Origin: Bradyrhizobium hipponense
GTDB lineage: Bacteria; Pseudomonadota; Alphaproteobacteria; Rhizobiales; Xanthobacteraceae
DNA length: 58,638 bases
Direction of reading: 5' to 3'
Assembly (NCBI RefSeq): GCF_008123965.1
Contig: NZ_VSTH01000052.1
Span: 1 to 58,638, forward strand
Positions 32,207 to 42,217 of the stretch are shown here, piece after piece (within the stretch, counting starts at the first letter, position 1; every line of letters starts with the position of its first letter). A program made the translations under genes and the position numbers. Under the pieces are notes generated by a model that worked only from the letters and a program-made list of their open reading frames with translations, searched no databases and was not told where the DNA came from.

Positions 32207-32762
32207 GAAATCGACGCCGCCAAAGATCGGTTATTCGCTGCATCGAAGGTCGAGTCAGGGACGAAGAAAGATATCGCCAAGGAGACATCGCTCACCTCGA
32301 ACATCACCGAGCACCTGCATTTCGGGATCGGACTCATCGCCGCCATCATCGCGCTTTCCGCTTTGATGAGCATGTCCGTCGGATTTGGTCGGAATGATCC
32401 CGCTGGCCGCGGCGTACCTTCTGCCAACCATCATCGCCTTCTAGGTTCGGCATCACTACGCCTGGGTGTTGGCCATCCTGAACGTCGTCTTTGGCTTCAC
32501 CGTGCTCGGCTGGCTTGGGTTCTTCGTGTGGGCGCTGATTGGTCCTAGGAAATCCGCATTGGACGCCATGTCACAGCGTTCGGCACTCGGCCTGGCGAAG
32601 ACTCCAGCCGGGGATCCCGCTTTAACGATGTCCGATTACGATCTGCGCTCCGGATGGAAGATGCCCGTCTTGCAAGCCGAGATCTTCTTCGAGAGAGAGG
32701 GAGCCCCGGTGGAATCAGCCGAATCCATCAAGCTGCCGCGCGCGCCTTCCTCGCTTCTGTAG
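32207..32762 (+). pseudogene. Superinfection-immunity-like membrane protein, broken
   Basis: The part from 32394 reads MIPLAAAYLLPTIIAF, then TAG at 32442-32444, then in the same frame VRHHYAWVLAILNVVFGF and TVLGWLGFFVWALIGPRKS. This 'LPTIIAF...H..LAILN...GWT.LGW..ALVWA' pattern is that of the Imm_superinfect (PF14373) family of small two-helix membrane proteins. The 32207-32390 stretch encodes another helix (FGIGLIAAIIALSALMSMSV) in a different frame. One stop and one frame change make it non-functional; an AAG to TAG change would explain the stop. Confidence 0.6.
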
Positions 32763-33060
32763 CGACGAGTTGGCTGCGCTCAGCCGCCAGTCGGTTCACG
32801 ACCTGGCGTTCGACCTGCTCACGATCCCTTTGGAGCTTCTCGCGCTCCTGCTGGGGCGCTTCGGTCTCTCGGGCGACCTCCGCGTCCTTGCTCGCCCACT
32901 TGTTCCTGGAAACGCGGGTGGGTCTCTGCGAGAAGAGGGTCGGCGAGGGATTCAGTCAGCCGAATGTTATCATTGCAGTTCGGGCACTACAGGGTGGGTT
33001 CATGAGCGGTTTTGGCCGCCGTCGCGTTAGATGTCATGAACCCTCCCCTTTCGGCAGCTC

Positions 33061-33399
33061 CTAGGCCGGAATAAACGTGATCCGGCCCGCTCTGCCACTC
33101 TTCCGACGTGGCTTTACCGTTATTTCGACGTCCTGATCGAACGCCGTCAGCATACGCAGCAACTTTTCCACCGAAACCAGCCTGAACTGCCCCCGAAGCA
33201 GCTTGGAAAGATTGGGCTGCTTCACGCCCACCAGCTTCGCGGCTTCGGTCTGCGTGATCTCCCGCTCCGCCATCAACCGCTTCAGTTGTACGACGAGGGC
33301 AGCCTTGAGTTGGTGCTCGTGGGCATTCGGCAGGCCGAGATCAGTAAAAATGTTGCCGGAGCCCCGGCTGTGGGCGGGCAGCTTCTTCTTCGTGCTCAT
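33061..33399 (-). CDS. XRE-family HTH protein (HigA-type antitoxin-like)
   Basis: A 112-residue protein. After a basic N-terminus and GSGNIFTDLGLPNAHEH comes a helix-turn-helix (EREITQTEAAKLVGVKQPN, LSKLLRGQFRLVSVEKLL). This layout is typical of the antitoxin half of HigB/HigA-like modules. The usual toxin gene just upstream is absent: the 200 bp upstream encode no RelE/HigB-like protein. It is therefore an orphan regulator or antitoxin. Confidence 0.7.
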   Translation of the reverse strand: MSTKKKLPAHSRGSGNIFTDLGLPNAHEHQLKAALVVQLKRLMAEREITQTEAAKLVGVKQPNLSKLLRGQFRLVSVEKLLRMLTAFDQDVEITVKPRRKSGRAGRITFIPA

Positions 33400-33710
33400 C
33401 ATCGGGCTGGCTTTTTTCCTTGTGGATAGCTTCGGTGCCGCGCAGGCTCTGCCGAAGAGATGCCCCCTTCTGCGAGGCCAGTTCGTCCCTGATGCTGATC
33501 GGTGCCCTAAAGAGCTGCTGATCGCCTCGGGTGAAGGTTAATTTGAACGCTCTACCGCGCTCGAGTGCCTTCGGAGTTTTAGGTTAACTTGTTGCGGGTG
33601 CTCGTCTTGGAGGACGGCACACAGGCCGGGAGCACGTATTGTGTGAGGCGAAGAGTATGGACAGTAATTGGTGCGTCCGAGCGCCAGCGGAAATCAGAGT
33701 AAGACACGAG

Positions 33711-34217
33711 TCACTTCCATAGAAGAGATTCTGGCCAATCTGTGAACTCCAATTCGAAGCTACGTAGGCCAGTGAGTTTGGTCGTGAATTTAAGGGTCTT
33801 GCCTGAAAGGGCGGCCAATGAGCCAGATGCGAACTTGAATACTGCCGTGCCGGAAGTTGCGACCGCAACGCCTTGCTCGCCTTCCATGCTAGAGAATCCG
33901 GTCGCCTCGGAGAGTTGCCCAATTGCAACTCCCTCCAGCGCGCGGTGAAATTCCAGGGAGGCCAAGTATGTTCCTTTGTCAGCAGCCCACTCGCTGACCG
34001 ACACTGCTGTGATCCCCGCGTCGCTCAAGAGACCATCCGCGATCCGACAGCCATATTGAACCGTAAGAATGGCCCGCTCATTCCGAACTCCGACCGGCTC
34101 TCGATCGGCGGCAGTGATGGTGCATGCGTACCGCCTTGTGCCCGCAACTGCGCCCGTGCTTGGCCCGAGTAACTCGAAAGCGGAACATAATACAAAAGCG
34201 AGAACGGGTTTTGTCAT
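33711..34217 (-). CDS. Exported protein of unknown function
   Basis: About 168 residues from ATG 34217. The N-terminus (MTKPVLAFVLCSAFELLG) is a signal peptide with likely cleavage after AVAG. The mature part has two cysteines (YACTITAADRE, YGCRIADG) that could pair, and a beta-rich C-terminus. No family recognised. The start at 34217 is chosen because the signal peptide begins there. Confidence 0.55.
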   Translation of the reverse strand: MTKPVLAFVLCSAFELLGPSTGAVAGTRRYACTITAADREPVGVRNERAILTVQYGCRIADGLLSDAGITAVSVSEWAADKGTYLASLEFHRALEGVAIGQLSEATGFSSMEGEQGVAVATSGTAVFKFASGSLAALSGKTLKFTTKLTGLRSFELEFTDWPESLLWK

Positions 34218-34419
34218 TCGGCTACACCTGGTCTGGAAATATCGTTCGCCTGCTCTGTACAATCTGACGCTACGGCCGATTCAAGCTTCTTCGATCGTTC
34301 TGTCGGATGACAGGCCACCGCCGGAGGGATACAGATCGCCCCGTTTCTGCGACACCGCGGTCACCGTGAGTAGCCTGGATGGGCGCCTCGAACGGTTTCA
34401 TTGTCGGCCTCACGGTGCG

Positions 34420-34485
34420 CAGCCGGGCCAGCACGTCGGTGAACCACGGCTGTGGACCGACGCCTTTCAGCTCGGCGGCGGCCAT
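34420..34485 (-). mobile_element. IS66-family transposase C-terminal scrap
   Basis: The translation MAAAELKGVGPQPWFTDVLA resembles the conserved C-terminus of IS66 transposases (AxLNGVDPQAWLADVLARL). Nothing of the element remains on either side. Confidence 0.4.
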
Positions 34486-34602
34486 GAGGGGCGCGACGGC
34501 CCGCGGCGCCGGAGCGCTACGTTCCTGACGCAGGCGCAGGCGTTCTGTAGCGGACGCCATTTTCCGCGGAATGACCCCGCGGCGCAGGTCCGGAATTTTG
34601 CT

Positions 34603-34791
34603 TCACAGTGTCAATGTAAAAGGAAACGTGGTCGCTAGGAGCCGTTCAAAGGCAGACTGCCGCTCAAGCAGACGCTCTTCGAGGATCTTACGCTCGAGAT
34701 CACTTAGCTCGCTTTGAAGCCTTCTGCGATAGCGCCAAATGTCATTCCGCACGTATCTGATCTCATTCAAGCGATCGTCAATCGAAGCCAT
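34603..34791 (-). CDS. Small coiled-coil protein (62 aa)
   Basis: ATG 34791 opens MASIDDRLNEIRYVRNDIW, an almost wholly helical, charged protein with heptad spacing of Leu/Ile. No family recognised. Codon use is plausible but no clear promoter is seen. Confidence 0.4.
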   Translation of the reverse strand: MASIDDRLNEIRYVRNDIWRYRRRLQSELSDLERKILEERLLERQSAFERLLATTFPFTLTL

Positions 34792-34809
34792 CACGGATAC
34801 CGTATCCAA

Positions 34810-36010
34810 CTTGAACCAGCCATGGACAACTGGTCAACACGTCCTTCCTCGGTAAGACGCCGATGAGATCTCACGACCTGGCCATCTGCGGACATGATGT
34901 CACGATCTTGCTCCCAGCAAGTCCTCTTGTATCGCAGTCTTTCAACGCAAGAGCACGAAGTGACGGTTGCTTCTGCAGAAGTTCAGCGTTTTTTGCCATG
35001 AGCGCGCAGGATTTCAAAAGCCGGCTTAGCCCGTGGATGGACCGAATGGCTATCTTGTTCCAACCAACACCCGGCCGGATCACGTGTCAGGCCGGCCACT
35101 TAAGCGCGTGCCGAATGGGAGTATCGACTAATCGGACGGTCGCACCGTCAAGCTCTGGTAACCGCGCCTTTCAGATTTGAGGTCAGCAATTGCCATGCCA
35201 GCGAACCTCAGGTGAGATTGAAGACAAGCCATGTTCAGGCTCGAGGGCTCGTCTGTTACAAACGAGCGGGATTTCGCGGCGGCGGCGCGCCAGAGCAGCC
35301 CGGATAGGGCTCAACGAAATCTTGAGCGATGCGAACCGCCGGGCGCCTCGGCTCAGTGTCTCGCCACACCTGCGTAGATCTTATTACCGCCGTTCCCGCG
35401 TGCGGCCCGCAAGCTGGCAATCGGATCTCATCACAAAAGTCTCTGTGCGATGATGTCTAGCCGGGACTGGCGCTTGTCGCATCTGTGACACCGCATGTAG
35501 TCATCAAAGCAAGACATCCGACGTTGTTTGTTCGCCCGGACTCGTTCTGCAACTAAATCAGCAGATTGCATGTCAGATGCAACTGGCATCGCGGTTGCTA
35601 TTGTCCAGCCACACCGTGAGCGCGACCAGCGGTGTAAGACGGAACATCAACTTCGCGGGAGCGTATTGGCCACCCAATCGCTTAATGGAGCACCGATGCG
35701 GCCACCGGACAGCTTACCCTTTTGCGGCACACCTGTTGTAGTCAGATCGATCATCACGCCGAAGGTTGAGGCGCGAGTCTGATCTACCAACACGAACGTC
35801 GTGATCTCGCTCAAAGCGAACTCGCCAATCAAATAAGGGCCGAAAGCTTCGTGGGCGAACGCCGGCAGTGAGCACCTCGAAATCGCACATTTGATGCAGT
35901 CTCGCTTGCAGACGATCCGGTGCATGCTGCGCCGACCGGTTGAAGCAACGGAGGGTGGCATCGTTTTCGACTGTTCCTTGATTAACAATCAGAACTGATG
36001 AGGCGGGTGA
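34810..36010. other. Largely non-coding stretch before the peroxidase gene
   Basis: Short frames on both strands. The longest that could be real is 35647-35988 (minus, 113 codons, with CKRDCIKCAISRCSL and ASTFGVMIDLTTTGVP), but I recognise nothing in it. A dyad TTGATT-AAC-AATCAG at about 35977-35991 sits close to the peroxidase start. Confidence 0.35.
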
Positions 36011-37078
36011 ATGAACAAATCGATCCGGGAGCTTCGGCTTGTGGCTGAAGCATCTGTTTTGGCGATTGGGCTGCTGATGTCGTCAGGAGCTAACGCGGAC
36101 GATGATCTGATGAGAACCGCCAAGCAGATCTTCCATCCGATCCCCTCAGTCATTCCTGCGGTAAAGGACAATCCAGTCACGCATGAAAAGGTCGAGCTTG
36201 GCAAGTTGCTGTTCTTCGATCCGCGGCTATCGGCAAGCGAGATCATTAGCTGCAATACGTGCCGCAATCTCGGCAGCGGCGGAGTCGATGCCGGTCCGAC
36301 CTCCGTCGGTCACGGCTGGAAGGTCGGCCTACGTCGGGCCCCAACCGTCTACAACGCAGTGTTCAATGCGGCGCAATTCTGGGACGGACGCGCCGCGGAC
36401 CTCAAGGCGCAAGCCACCGGCCCTGTGCAGGCGAGTGCCGAAATGAATGCGACTCCGGATCATGTGCTCGACACCTTGAACTCAATGGCCACCTATGTCG
36501 CCCTGTTCAAAAACGCTTTCCCCAACGAAGCCAGACCAGTCACCTTCGAAAACTTTGCGAAGGCAATCGAGGCTTTTGAAGCGACTCTCATTACACCTGC
36601 GGCCCCATTCGATCAGTATTTGGAGGGCAATACACATGCTCTCAATGATCAGCAGAAGTCAGGGTTGGCGCTGTTTATAGAGAAGGGATGCTCCGCTTGC
36701 CACAATGGAATCAACATCGGTGGACAGGCCTACTTCCCATTCGGCATGATGAAAAAGCCTGACGCAAGCCTGCTTCCGGCCGCCGATAAGGGCCGGTTCG
36801 CGGTCACCAAGGCAGTCGGTGACGAATATGTCTTCCGCGCGGCGCCCTTGCGGAACGTCGCGTTGCGAGCCCCTTACTTTCATTCGGGCCAAGTTTGGAG
36901 CCTGAAGCAAGCTGTTGCCCTGATGAGTGAAATCCAGCTCGGCGCCAAGCTTAGCGATGAGGAAGAGAACGATATCGTAGCGTTTCTGAATTCGCTGACC
37001 GGGCGGGTATCTAAGATCGAGTATCCGATACTACCCACGCGTACGAACACGACGCCAAAGCCTTCTATAGACAGATAG
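36011..37078 (+). CDS. Di-haem cytochrome c peroxidase family, first haem ligand lost
   Basis: A 355-residue exported protein (signal segment ASVLAIGLLMSSGANA). The second haem site is normal: CSACH (Cys227, Cys230, His231). The first reads CNTCR (Cys81, Cys84, Arg85), with CGC where the axial His codon should be; the rest of that region (NLGSGGVDAGPTSVGHGW) is the normal CcpA/MauG context. Both WDGRA and the C-terminal domain are intact. The family reduces H2O2 in the periplasm or oxidises other substrates. Ligation of the first haem must be altered, so activity is in doubt. RBS GAGGCGGG; start secure. Confidence 0.88.
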   Translation: MNKSIRELRLVAEASVLAIGLLMSSGANADDDLMRTAKQIFHPIPSVIPAVKDNPVTHEKVELGKLLFFDPRLSASEIISCNTCRNLGSGGVDAGPTSVGHGWKVGLRRAPTVYNAVFNAAQFWDGRAADLKAQATGPVQASAEMNATPDHVLDTLNSMATYVALFKNAFPNEARPVTFENFAKAIEAFEATLITPAAPFDQYLEGNTHALNDQQKSGLALFIEKGCSACHNGINIGGQAYFPFGMMKKPDASLLPAADKGRFAVTKAVGDEYVFRAAPLRNVALRAPYFHSGQVWSLKQAVALMSEIQLGAKLSDEEENDIVAFLNSLTGRVSKIEYPILPTRTNTTPKPSIDR

Positions 37079-37191
37079 GATTAACAGCACCGGCCTCATG
37101 CTTTGCTGTAGCAGATGCGATGCACGTACCCGGCGTCCCGCAATGACGTCAAAATGAATGATCCCGTGCTGTCACTCATAACCAGGCACAT

Positions 37192-37225
37192 AAAAAAGCG
37201 CCCGGCCTACTCGGGAGGCCGGGCG
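37192..37225 (-). terminator. Rho-independent terminator for minus-strand transcripts
   Basis: CCCGGCCT and AGGCCGGG form a strong GC stem with a seven-base loop; on the minus strand it is followed by TTTTTT. It would end transcripts coming from metE, about 0.67 kb upstream. Confidence 0.75.
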
Positions 37226-37893
37226 AAAGTCACGCAGGAGCGACGCTGCTTTACGCATCGCACCAGCTTTCGTCGGTAGGGAGGACTACCGGCGATCGCT
37301 TTACGGCGAGGGCATTCGCCGTCAAACAACGAGAAGCGGATATCGCCTCAGCGAAATCTGGAGCCGCTTGCCTTCCGCTCCTGTGGGACACTTCAGGACT
37401 TGCCGACCACTCGCCCGCGTCCGGCTGGCAAGGCAGTGCCTTGATCGAACTGGGATCCTTCGCGCAAGCGGCTTGGGCGCCGCGCCCTGAAACTCAAGCG
37501 GCCGCTTGCCGTCGCGCAGCAGCATTTGGCATCCCCAAAACACCAGCAACGCTCGATTATCTTCCCGAAGATCGTGCCAAGGCGCCAATTTCGTATGACA
37601 TTCCGTAAGGGCGGTAAAATAGATTGTTGTGATGGGACGCATCCACGCGATGGATAAATGAAAAAGTAGGGCTAACGCTAGCGTCGAGCGTTAATGACTT
37701 CGATCGGCATCGCCGGCAGGCTATCGGCCGTCGGATCGAGAATCGAGCTTGTCGCCGGCTGTATGCGACCGCCTCGGCCAATGCCAGCCGGCATTCCCCG
37801 TCTCTGGGAACTTTGGGAAGCTCGCAAGGACATCGCAGGCCCCCAAAGCGTGTGCATCTCATTCACAAAAGCGTGGCGAAACGCTCCGCATCA
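37226..37893. other. Region between metE and its likely terminator
   Basis: No recognised gene. A minus-strand frame at 37322-37642 has no family resemblance. At 37673-37693 TAACGCT...AGCGTTA forms a small hairpin. Confidence 0.4.
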
Positions 37894-40208
37894 TCATGGC
37901 TCAGCCCGCAACTCGCGTGCGGCGGCCACCATATTGACGAGCGTGGGACGCACCTCCTCCCACTTTCGAGTTTTCAGTCCGCAGTCGGGATTGATCCAGA
38001 GTTGCCGATCAGACACTCGCTGCCGCGCCAACACAATCAGCTGCTTGATTTCCGCCGCTGCGGGAATGCGCGGTGAATGAATGTCATAGACGCCGGGCCC
38101 GATCTCATTAGGATATTTGTAGCTCTTGAAGGCGTCGAGCAATTCCATTCTAGAACGCGAGGTCTCGATTGAAATGACGTCGGCATCCATTGCTGCGATC
38201 GCATCGATGATTTCGTTGAACTCGGAATAACACATATGGGTATGGACCTGGGTTCCGTCGGCCACAGCGGAGGAGCAAACGCGGAAGCTGTCTACTGCCC
38301 AATCGAGATAGTTCTTCCACTGCGATTTGCGTAGCGGCAATCCCTCCCGCAACGCAGCCTCGTCGATCTGGATCATGGTCGCTCCAGCCGCCTCAAGGTC
38401 GATGACCTCATCTCGGATCGCGAGAGCGATCTGTCGGCATGTCTCGCTCCGCGAGACGTCGTCACGGACAAACGACCAGTTCAGGATCGTCACCGGTCCG
38501 GTCAGCATAGCCTTGATGGGCTTTTTGGTCAGAGACTGCGCATAGCGCCACGATTCAACGGTCATAGGCTTCGGCCGGGAGACATCTCCGAACAGGATGG
38601 GCGGACGAACGTACCGCGAGCCATAAGACTGAACCCAACCGTGCTTGGTGAAAGCGAAACCCAACAGCTGCTCGCTGAAGTATTGAACCATGTCATTGCG
38701 CTCGAACTCACCGTGTACGAGCACGTCCAGGCCGATATCTTCCTGCCACTGGACGGTACGGGCTGTCTCCGCTTTCAGAAGCTGCTCGTACTGCGTGTCA
38801 TTCAGCGCTCCCCGCGCATGAGCCGCACGCGCATTCCGGACGTCGGCCGTTTGCGGAAATGATCCGATGGTTGTCGTTGGAAAATCGGCAATGCGAACGC
38901 GACGCGCTGGACGTCGGCACGCTGGGTGAACGCGCTGCGACGGCGACGCATGCTATCGTCGATCGCGGCCATTCGTCCGGCGACATTCGCATTGTGGATC
39001 TTGGGCGATGTTTCGCGGGTGACGGCTGCGTCCTCCGAGAGCGCGAGTTCATCGGCCACCTCGGCAGCATGGCCGGCCAGCGCTTTGCCCAATATCGAAA
39101 GTTCCTCGATCTTCTGAACTGAGAACGCCAGCCACGTCTTCAGATTGGGATCGAGATCGGTCTCTAGCTCAATGTCGATCGGAACATGAAGCAGCGAGCA
39201 GGAGGGAGCAATCTGAACACGGTCCCTGCCCAGTTTCTTGACCATAGGATCAAGTTGGTCGAGCAGCGCCGGGAGATTGGAGCGCCACGCGTTGCGACCA
39301 TCAACGACGCCTAGCGAGACTACGAGATCTCTATGGGCTGTGGCGACAATCGCATCCGACTCGTCGGGTGCCCGAACCAGGTCGACATGAAGCCCGGCAA
39401 CGGGCAAGGCCAAGGTTGTTTCAAGATTGTCGCCAACGGCCCCGAAATATGTGGCCAGCATGATTTTAAGGGCCGGCACGGCCTTAGCGAAATGAGCATA
39501 GGTTCGGCGGACAGCCGCCCGAGATGCTTCGTCGACGTCCATCACTAGGCATGGCTCGTCGAGCTGAACCCATTCAGCACCGCGCGAGGCTAGTTCGCGG
39601 AGAACATCGACATAGACTGGGAGGAGACGATCAAGCAGCGACAGCGGATTGAATGCGGGATTTACGCTTTTGCCGAGCTTCAGGAAAGTGACTGGGCCAA
39701 CTAGGACGGGGCGCGTCTGGTAGCCGAGGCTTCTCGCCTCCTCCTACTCCTCGATCGGCTTCCGAGAGGAATGCTTAAAAATCTGTTCCTGGTGAAATTC
39801 CGGCACCATGTAGTGGTAGTTGGTATCGAACCACTTCGTCATCTCCTGTGCCGCTACGCCAGGCCCATGCTGAGCGTGACCACCGTCCTGAGCGCCACGC
39901 GCCATGGTGAAGTAGGTCTTGAGCGACACAGGACCTTCGGTCCAGCCGCAGACGTCGGGAATGGCGCCGACCATTACGCTGGTATCGAGCACATGGTCGT
40001 AGAGCGAGAAGTCATTCGAAGGAATAACGGTCGCACCGCGGGATTTCTGCCGTGCCCAATTAGCGGCACGAAGTCCACTCCCGGCCTCGAGGAGCTCGGC
40101 TTCGCTGGACTTTCCCGCCCAGTAGCTCTCGAGCGCGAATTTGAGTTCGCGTCGTGGGCCGATGCGTGACGTCCCCAGTGTGGCAACGGGAAGCGAAAGA
40201 ATAGACAT
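37894..40208 (-). pseudogene. metE: Cobalamin-independent methionine synthase MetE, broken
   Basis: Full-length remains (about 771 codons). The first part starts at ATG 40208 (MSILSLPVATLGTSRIGPRR) and runs to PIEE, where TAG at 39744-39746 interrupts; the same frame continues EEARSLGYQTRPVLVGPVT. Near 38881 one base is lost: before it the frame reads RVAFALPIF, after it the natural text [10 protein letters not shown] lies one frame over. The C-terminal part (37894-38724) keeps the zinc ligands in [10 protein letters not shown] and [11 protein letters not shown]. As written it cannot give an active enzyme. A B12 riboswitch precedes it. The cell probably relies on MetH or another MetE. Confidence 0.9.
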
Positions 40209-40314
40209 AGCTTAGACCCCACGATTGGGGCAAAGGCCATGGCGGACGCATGCAGCGAATGTCGCGTGAGCGATAGCTGCTTGGCGCACACCGGGACACC
40301 CCGCCCGTGGACGA

Positions 40315-40480
40315 TATCTTGTCGAGGCAGGTCTCCTGGCTCGCGGGTCGTCGCTGCCGTCCGGCCTTCCCGAAGCTGCATGGCTTCAGTGACTTCGTTG
40401 GACAGCGGCTCGCCGATTACAGTTGCGGGGGCAGCGCCGGCATTGCACCGGCTTCCCTCTTAGCTCCGGATCAAACGAAA
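40315..40480 (-). promoter_or_regulatory. Cobalamin (AdoCbl) riboswitch upstream of metE
   Basis: Read on the minus strand, the sequence has the ordered riboswitch elements: GAGGGAAGCCGGTG, GCCCCCGCAACTGT and the B12 box GCCAGGAGACCTGCC (the last at about 40327-40341). It ends about 110 nt before the metE start. The known logic is repression of B12-independent MetE when cobalamin is present. Confidence 0.92.
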
Positions 40481-41089
40481 TCCGAAGACCACGACGGCTG
40501 GCATTATGCGCACGAGGATCGATGCGTCAACCTACTGATTGTCACTGCGATATTGCCCAAGTGATTGCGAGCTGGACCAGGTTGGCTACGACGGTCCTTG
40601 CTCCCGGTCTGGTGAACACGCGTGGATCTGTGGAGGCTCCGCCTGTGAATGCGTTCGCGTTCAATACCCTGTTCGGGTAACCGGATGAGCTCCGCGACCG
40701 GAACGAACCCGGGCCGCTTCGATATCTGTGTGATCGCGACGGGCTTAGGAATTGCCAATGACGGATTACTCTAGGATCGCACGGATGATCAGGTCGGACT
40801 GCTTGGTGTTCGGCTGGCCCCGCGACGAGCCATGAGCTCGATCGCCTCCGTGACGTTGGTCAAGATGATCTCCTCGGTGCGGCAGGTATTCACGTGCTGA
40901 GCGACTTTGGCGCGCGCCTTCGATGCGTCCGTCGCCGCTTGGCAAGTGGAGCCTGGACGCTGGCCGGGCGATATGCAGGAACAGTTCCTGACCTCAGGAT
41001 GCATGCTGAGTTGCGAAACTGGAGTAAGCGGCGAGAGCGCGGGCGGCGGGATCGCGCTATGACCCTACGCTCCATGCACTCGTGCAGGT
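40481..41089. other. Spacer upstream of the riboswitch
   Basis: No gene recognised. A minus-strand frame (40789-41004) contains EEIILTNVTEAIELMARRG and its likely continuation (RGQPNTKQSDLIIRAILE) lies in another frame, so it may be the tail of a decayed gene. Confidence 0.35.
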
Positions 41090-41275
41090 GACCACGGGCA
41101 AGCGGAGGCCGAGCTTCTCGTACGTCTTCAGGATCTCCGGAACGATCTCGTCGCGCGAGGAGACCGTCTCTTCGGCTTCGGCGTGACGTAGTTTTAGATA
41201 TTCTGCATGTCCACCTCGCCTCGGCTCGTCAGCCAGCGACGACAAGCCTCAACGCGGCCATTGGAGCATCGAAGC
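41090..41275 (-). pseudogene. SufB-like fragment (Fe-S assembly)
   Basis: Two minus-strand pieces in adjacent frames read RVEACRRWLTSRGEVDM and then DEIVPEILKTYEKLGLRLP. Together they resemble the SufB segment 'W.LEAYRRWLT...DE..PEILKTYEKLGIPL'. A frame change and the lack of both ends show it is a relic. The identification rests on about 60 residues only. Confidence 0.45.
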
Positions 41276-41398
41276 GGCCTTGTCCTTATTCGAGATAAAT
41301 TTGACGGTGTCCTCCGACAGAGCCCTTCGAGAGCTTCTCGGAGTCGACATAGACTACTTCGTTCGCGACATAGATGAAGCCTTATGGACGCGGGCTGC

Positions 41399-41602
41399 TT
41401 ATGCTGTCTTAGACGGGACACAGGTGTCAGGCACCGGACAGACGACCGCGCATTGCGGCGTGTCGGAATGGCCCTCGCACTCCGTACACTTTTTGGCATC
41501 GATAACGTAAATGTCGCGCTTGAGGCTGATCGCCGCGTTGGGACACTCGAACTCACATGCACCACAAACGGTGCATTGCGAAGCGACGATCTTGTAAGCC
41601 AT
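41399..41602 (-). CDS. frxA: 2[4Fe-4S] ferredoxin of the FrxA/FdxN type
   Basis: A 67-residue ferredoxin from ATG 41602 ([20 protein letters not shown]). Cys10, 13, 16 and 20 bind one cluster and Cys39, 42, 51 and 55 the other, with the insertion ([12 protein letters not shown]) typical of FdxN-type proteins found behind nifB. Here nifB is absent and the gene stands alone, with its own NifA site and a sigma-54-like element. The frame stays open upstream, but that part is promoter DNA. Likely electron carrier for nitrogen fixation. Confidence 0.9.
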   Translation of the reverse strand: MAYKIVASQCTVCGACEFECPNAAISLKRDIYVIDAKKCTECEGHSDTPQCAVVCPVPDTCVPSKTA

Positions 41603-41644
41603 GCCTTCCGACTCCTTAGGCGAGCGATGCCATTGGCGATCCCC

Positions 41645-41661
41645 TTCAAATGCCGTGCCAA
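41645..41661 (-). promoter_or_regulatory. Sigma-54-like promoter of frxA with altered -12
   Basis: The minus strand reads TTGGCACGGCATTTGAA. The -24 part is perfect, but at the -12 position GA stands where GC is expected (GG-N10-GA). It is correctly placed below the NifA site and 40 bp above the start codon. Confidence 0.55.
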
Positions 41662-41722
41662 ACACAGACGCGCTCAATGGCGGGCAATTTGCGCAATTGT
41701 GCTGTCCCGGGTCTGAGACCAT

Positions 41723-41738
41723 GTTGCACCTGCGACAC
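41723..41738. promoter_or_regulatory. NifA upstream activator site of frxA
   Basis: TGT-TGCACCTGCG-ACA, exact TGT-N10-ACA, about 65 bp above the -24 element. Confidence 0.7.
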
Positions 41739-41740
41739 AA

Positions 41741-42217
41741 CAGGCCGCTTCAATTTCAAGCTATGAGAGCCCTCGGGCCCTACTCCGAGAGCCAGTCGCG
41801 ACTCGAGCGCTGCGAGCTTCCGTCGGTTTGTCCGGCACGGCAGCGCGGGGCCAAGCGACGCTCGACGATTCCGAAACCGGCGCCGCGACTAAAAGCCGCA
41901 AGCCGACGCACGTCTACGCCGGATCTCGGCAAACGTCCGGCACACGCCCTGACTGGAGGTTTTGTGCAAGCCTCGCTCATGGCTGCAACGTTACCTCCGC
42001 GGATTGACTCGCTGGAGGCTTGCCAAAACGGATTTGTGCTACAATAAGCTTCGGCGTCGCTTCGGAGGGAAATGAAGTCGCGCCGGGACGAGCGACACTG
42101 GCTTTGCAAACTGACCGAGAATTGCAGTCAGCCTCATGCCTGGTGCCGAGTAAGCATGGCGGTGTGGGCGAGCGCTGCTACGTTTTGCTTGACTGTGCTC
42201 AGCCACTCCTCATGCAA
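41741..42217. other. Spacer between frxA and the EAL gene
   Basis: No recognised gene; the frames present are short, overlapping and unlike known proteins. Confidence 0.4.

Noticed and set aside
33400..33600. Toxin partner for the HigA-like protein
   Set aside because: Translation of both strands upstream shows no RelE/HigB motif.
35977..35991. FNR/FixK-like box (TTGAT...ATCAG) before the peroxidase gene
   Set aside because: The two halves are five bases apart where four are needed, and the second half ends in G instead of A.
41603..41740. Cys-rich 46-residue N-terminal extension of the ferredoxin (CRRCN...CANCP)
   Set aside because: The region holds the sigma-54-like promoter and the NifA site of frxA, and ATG 41602 gives the standard ferredoxin length.
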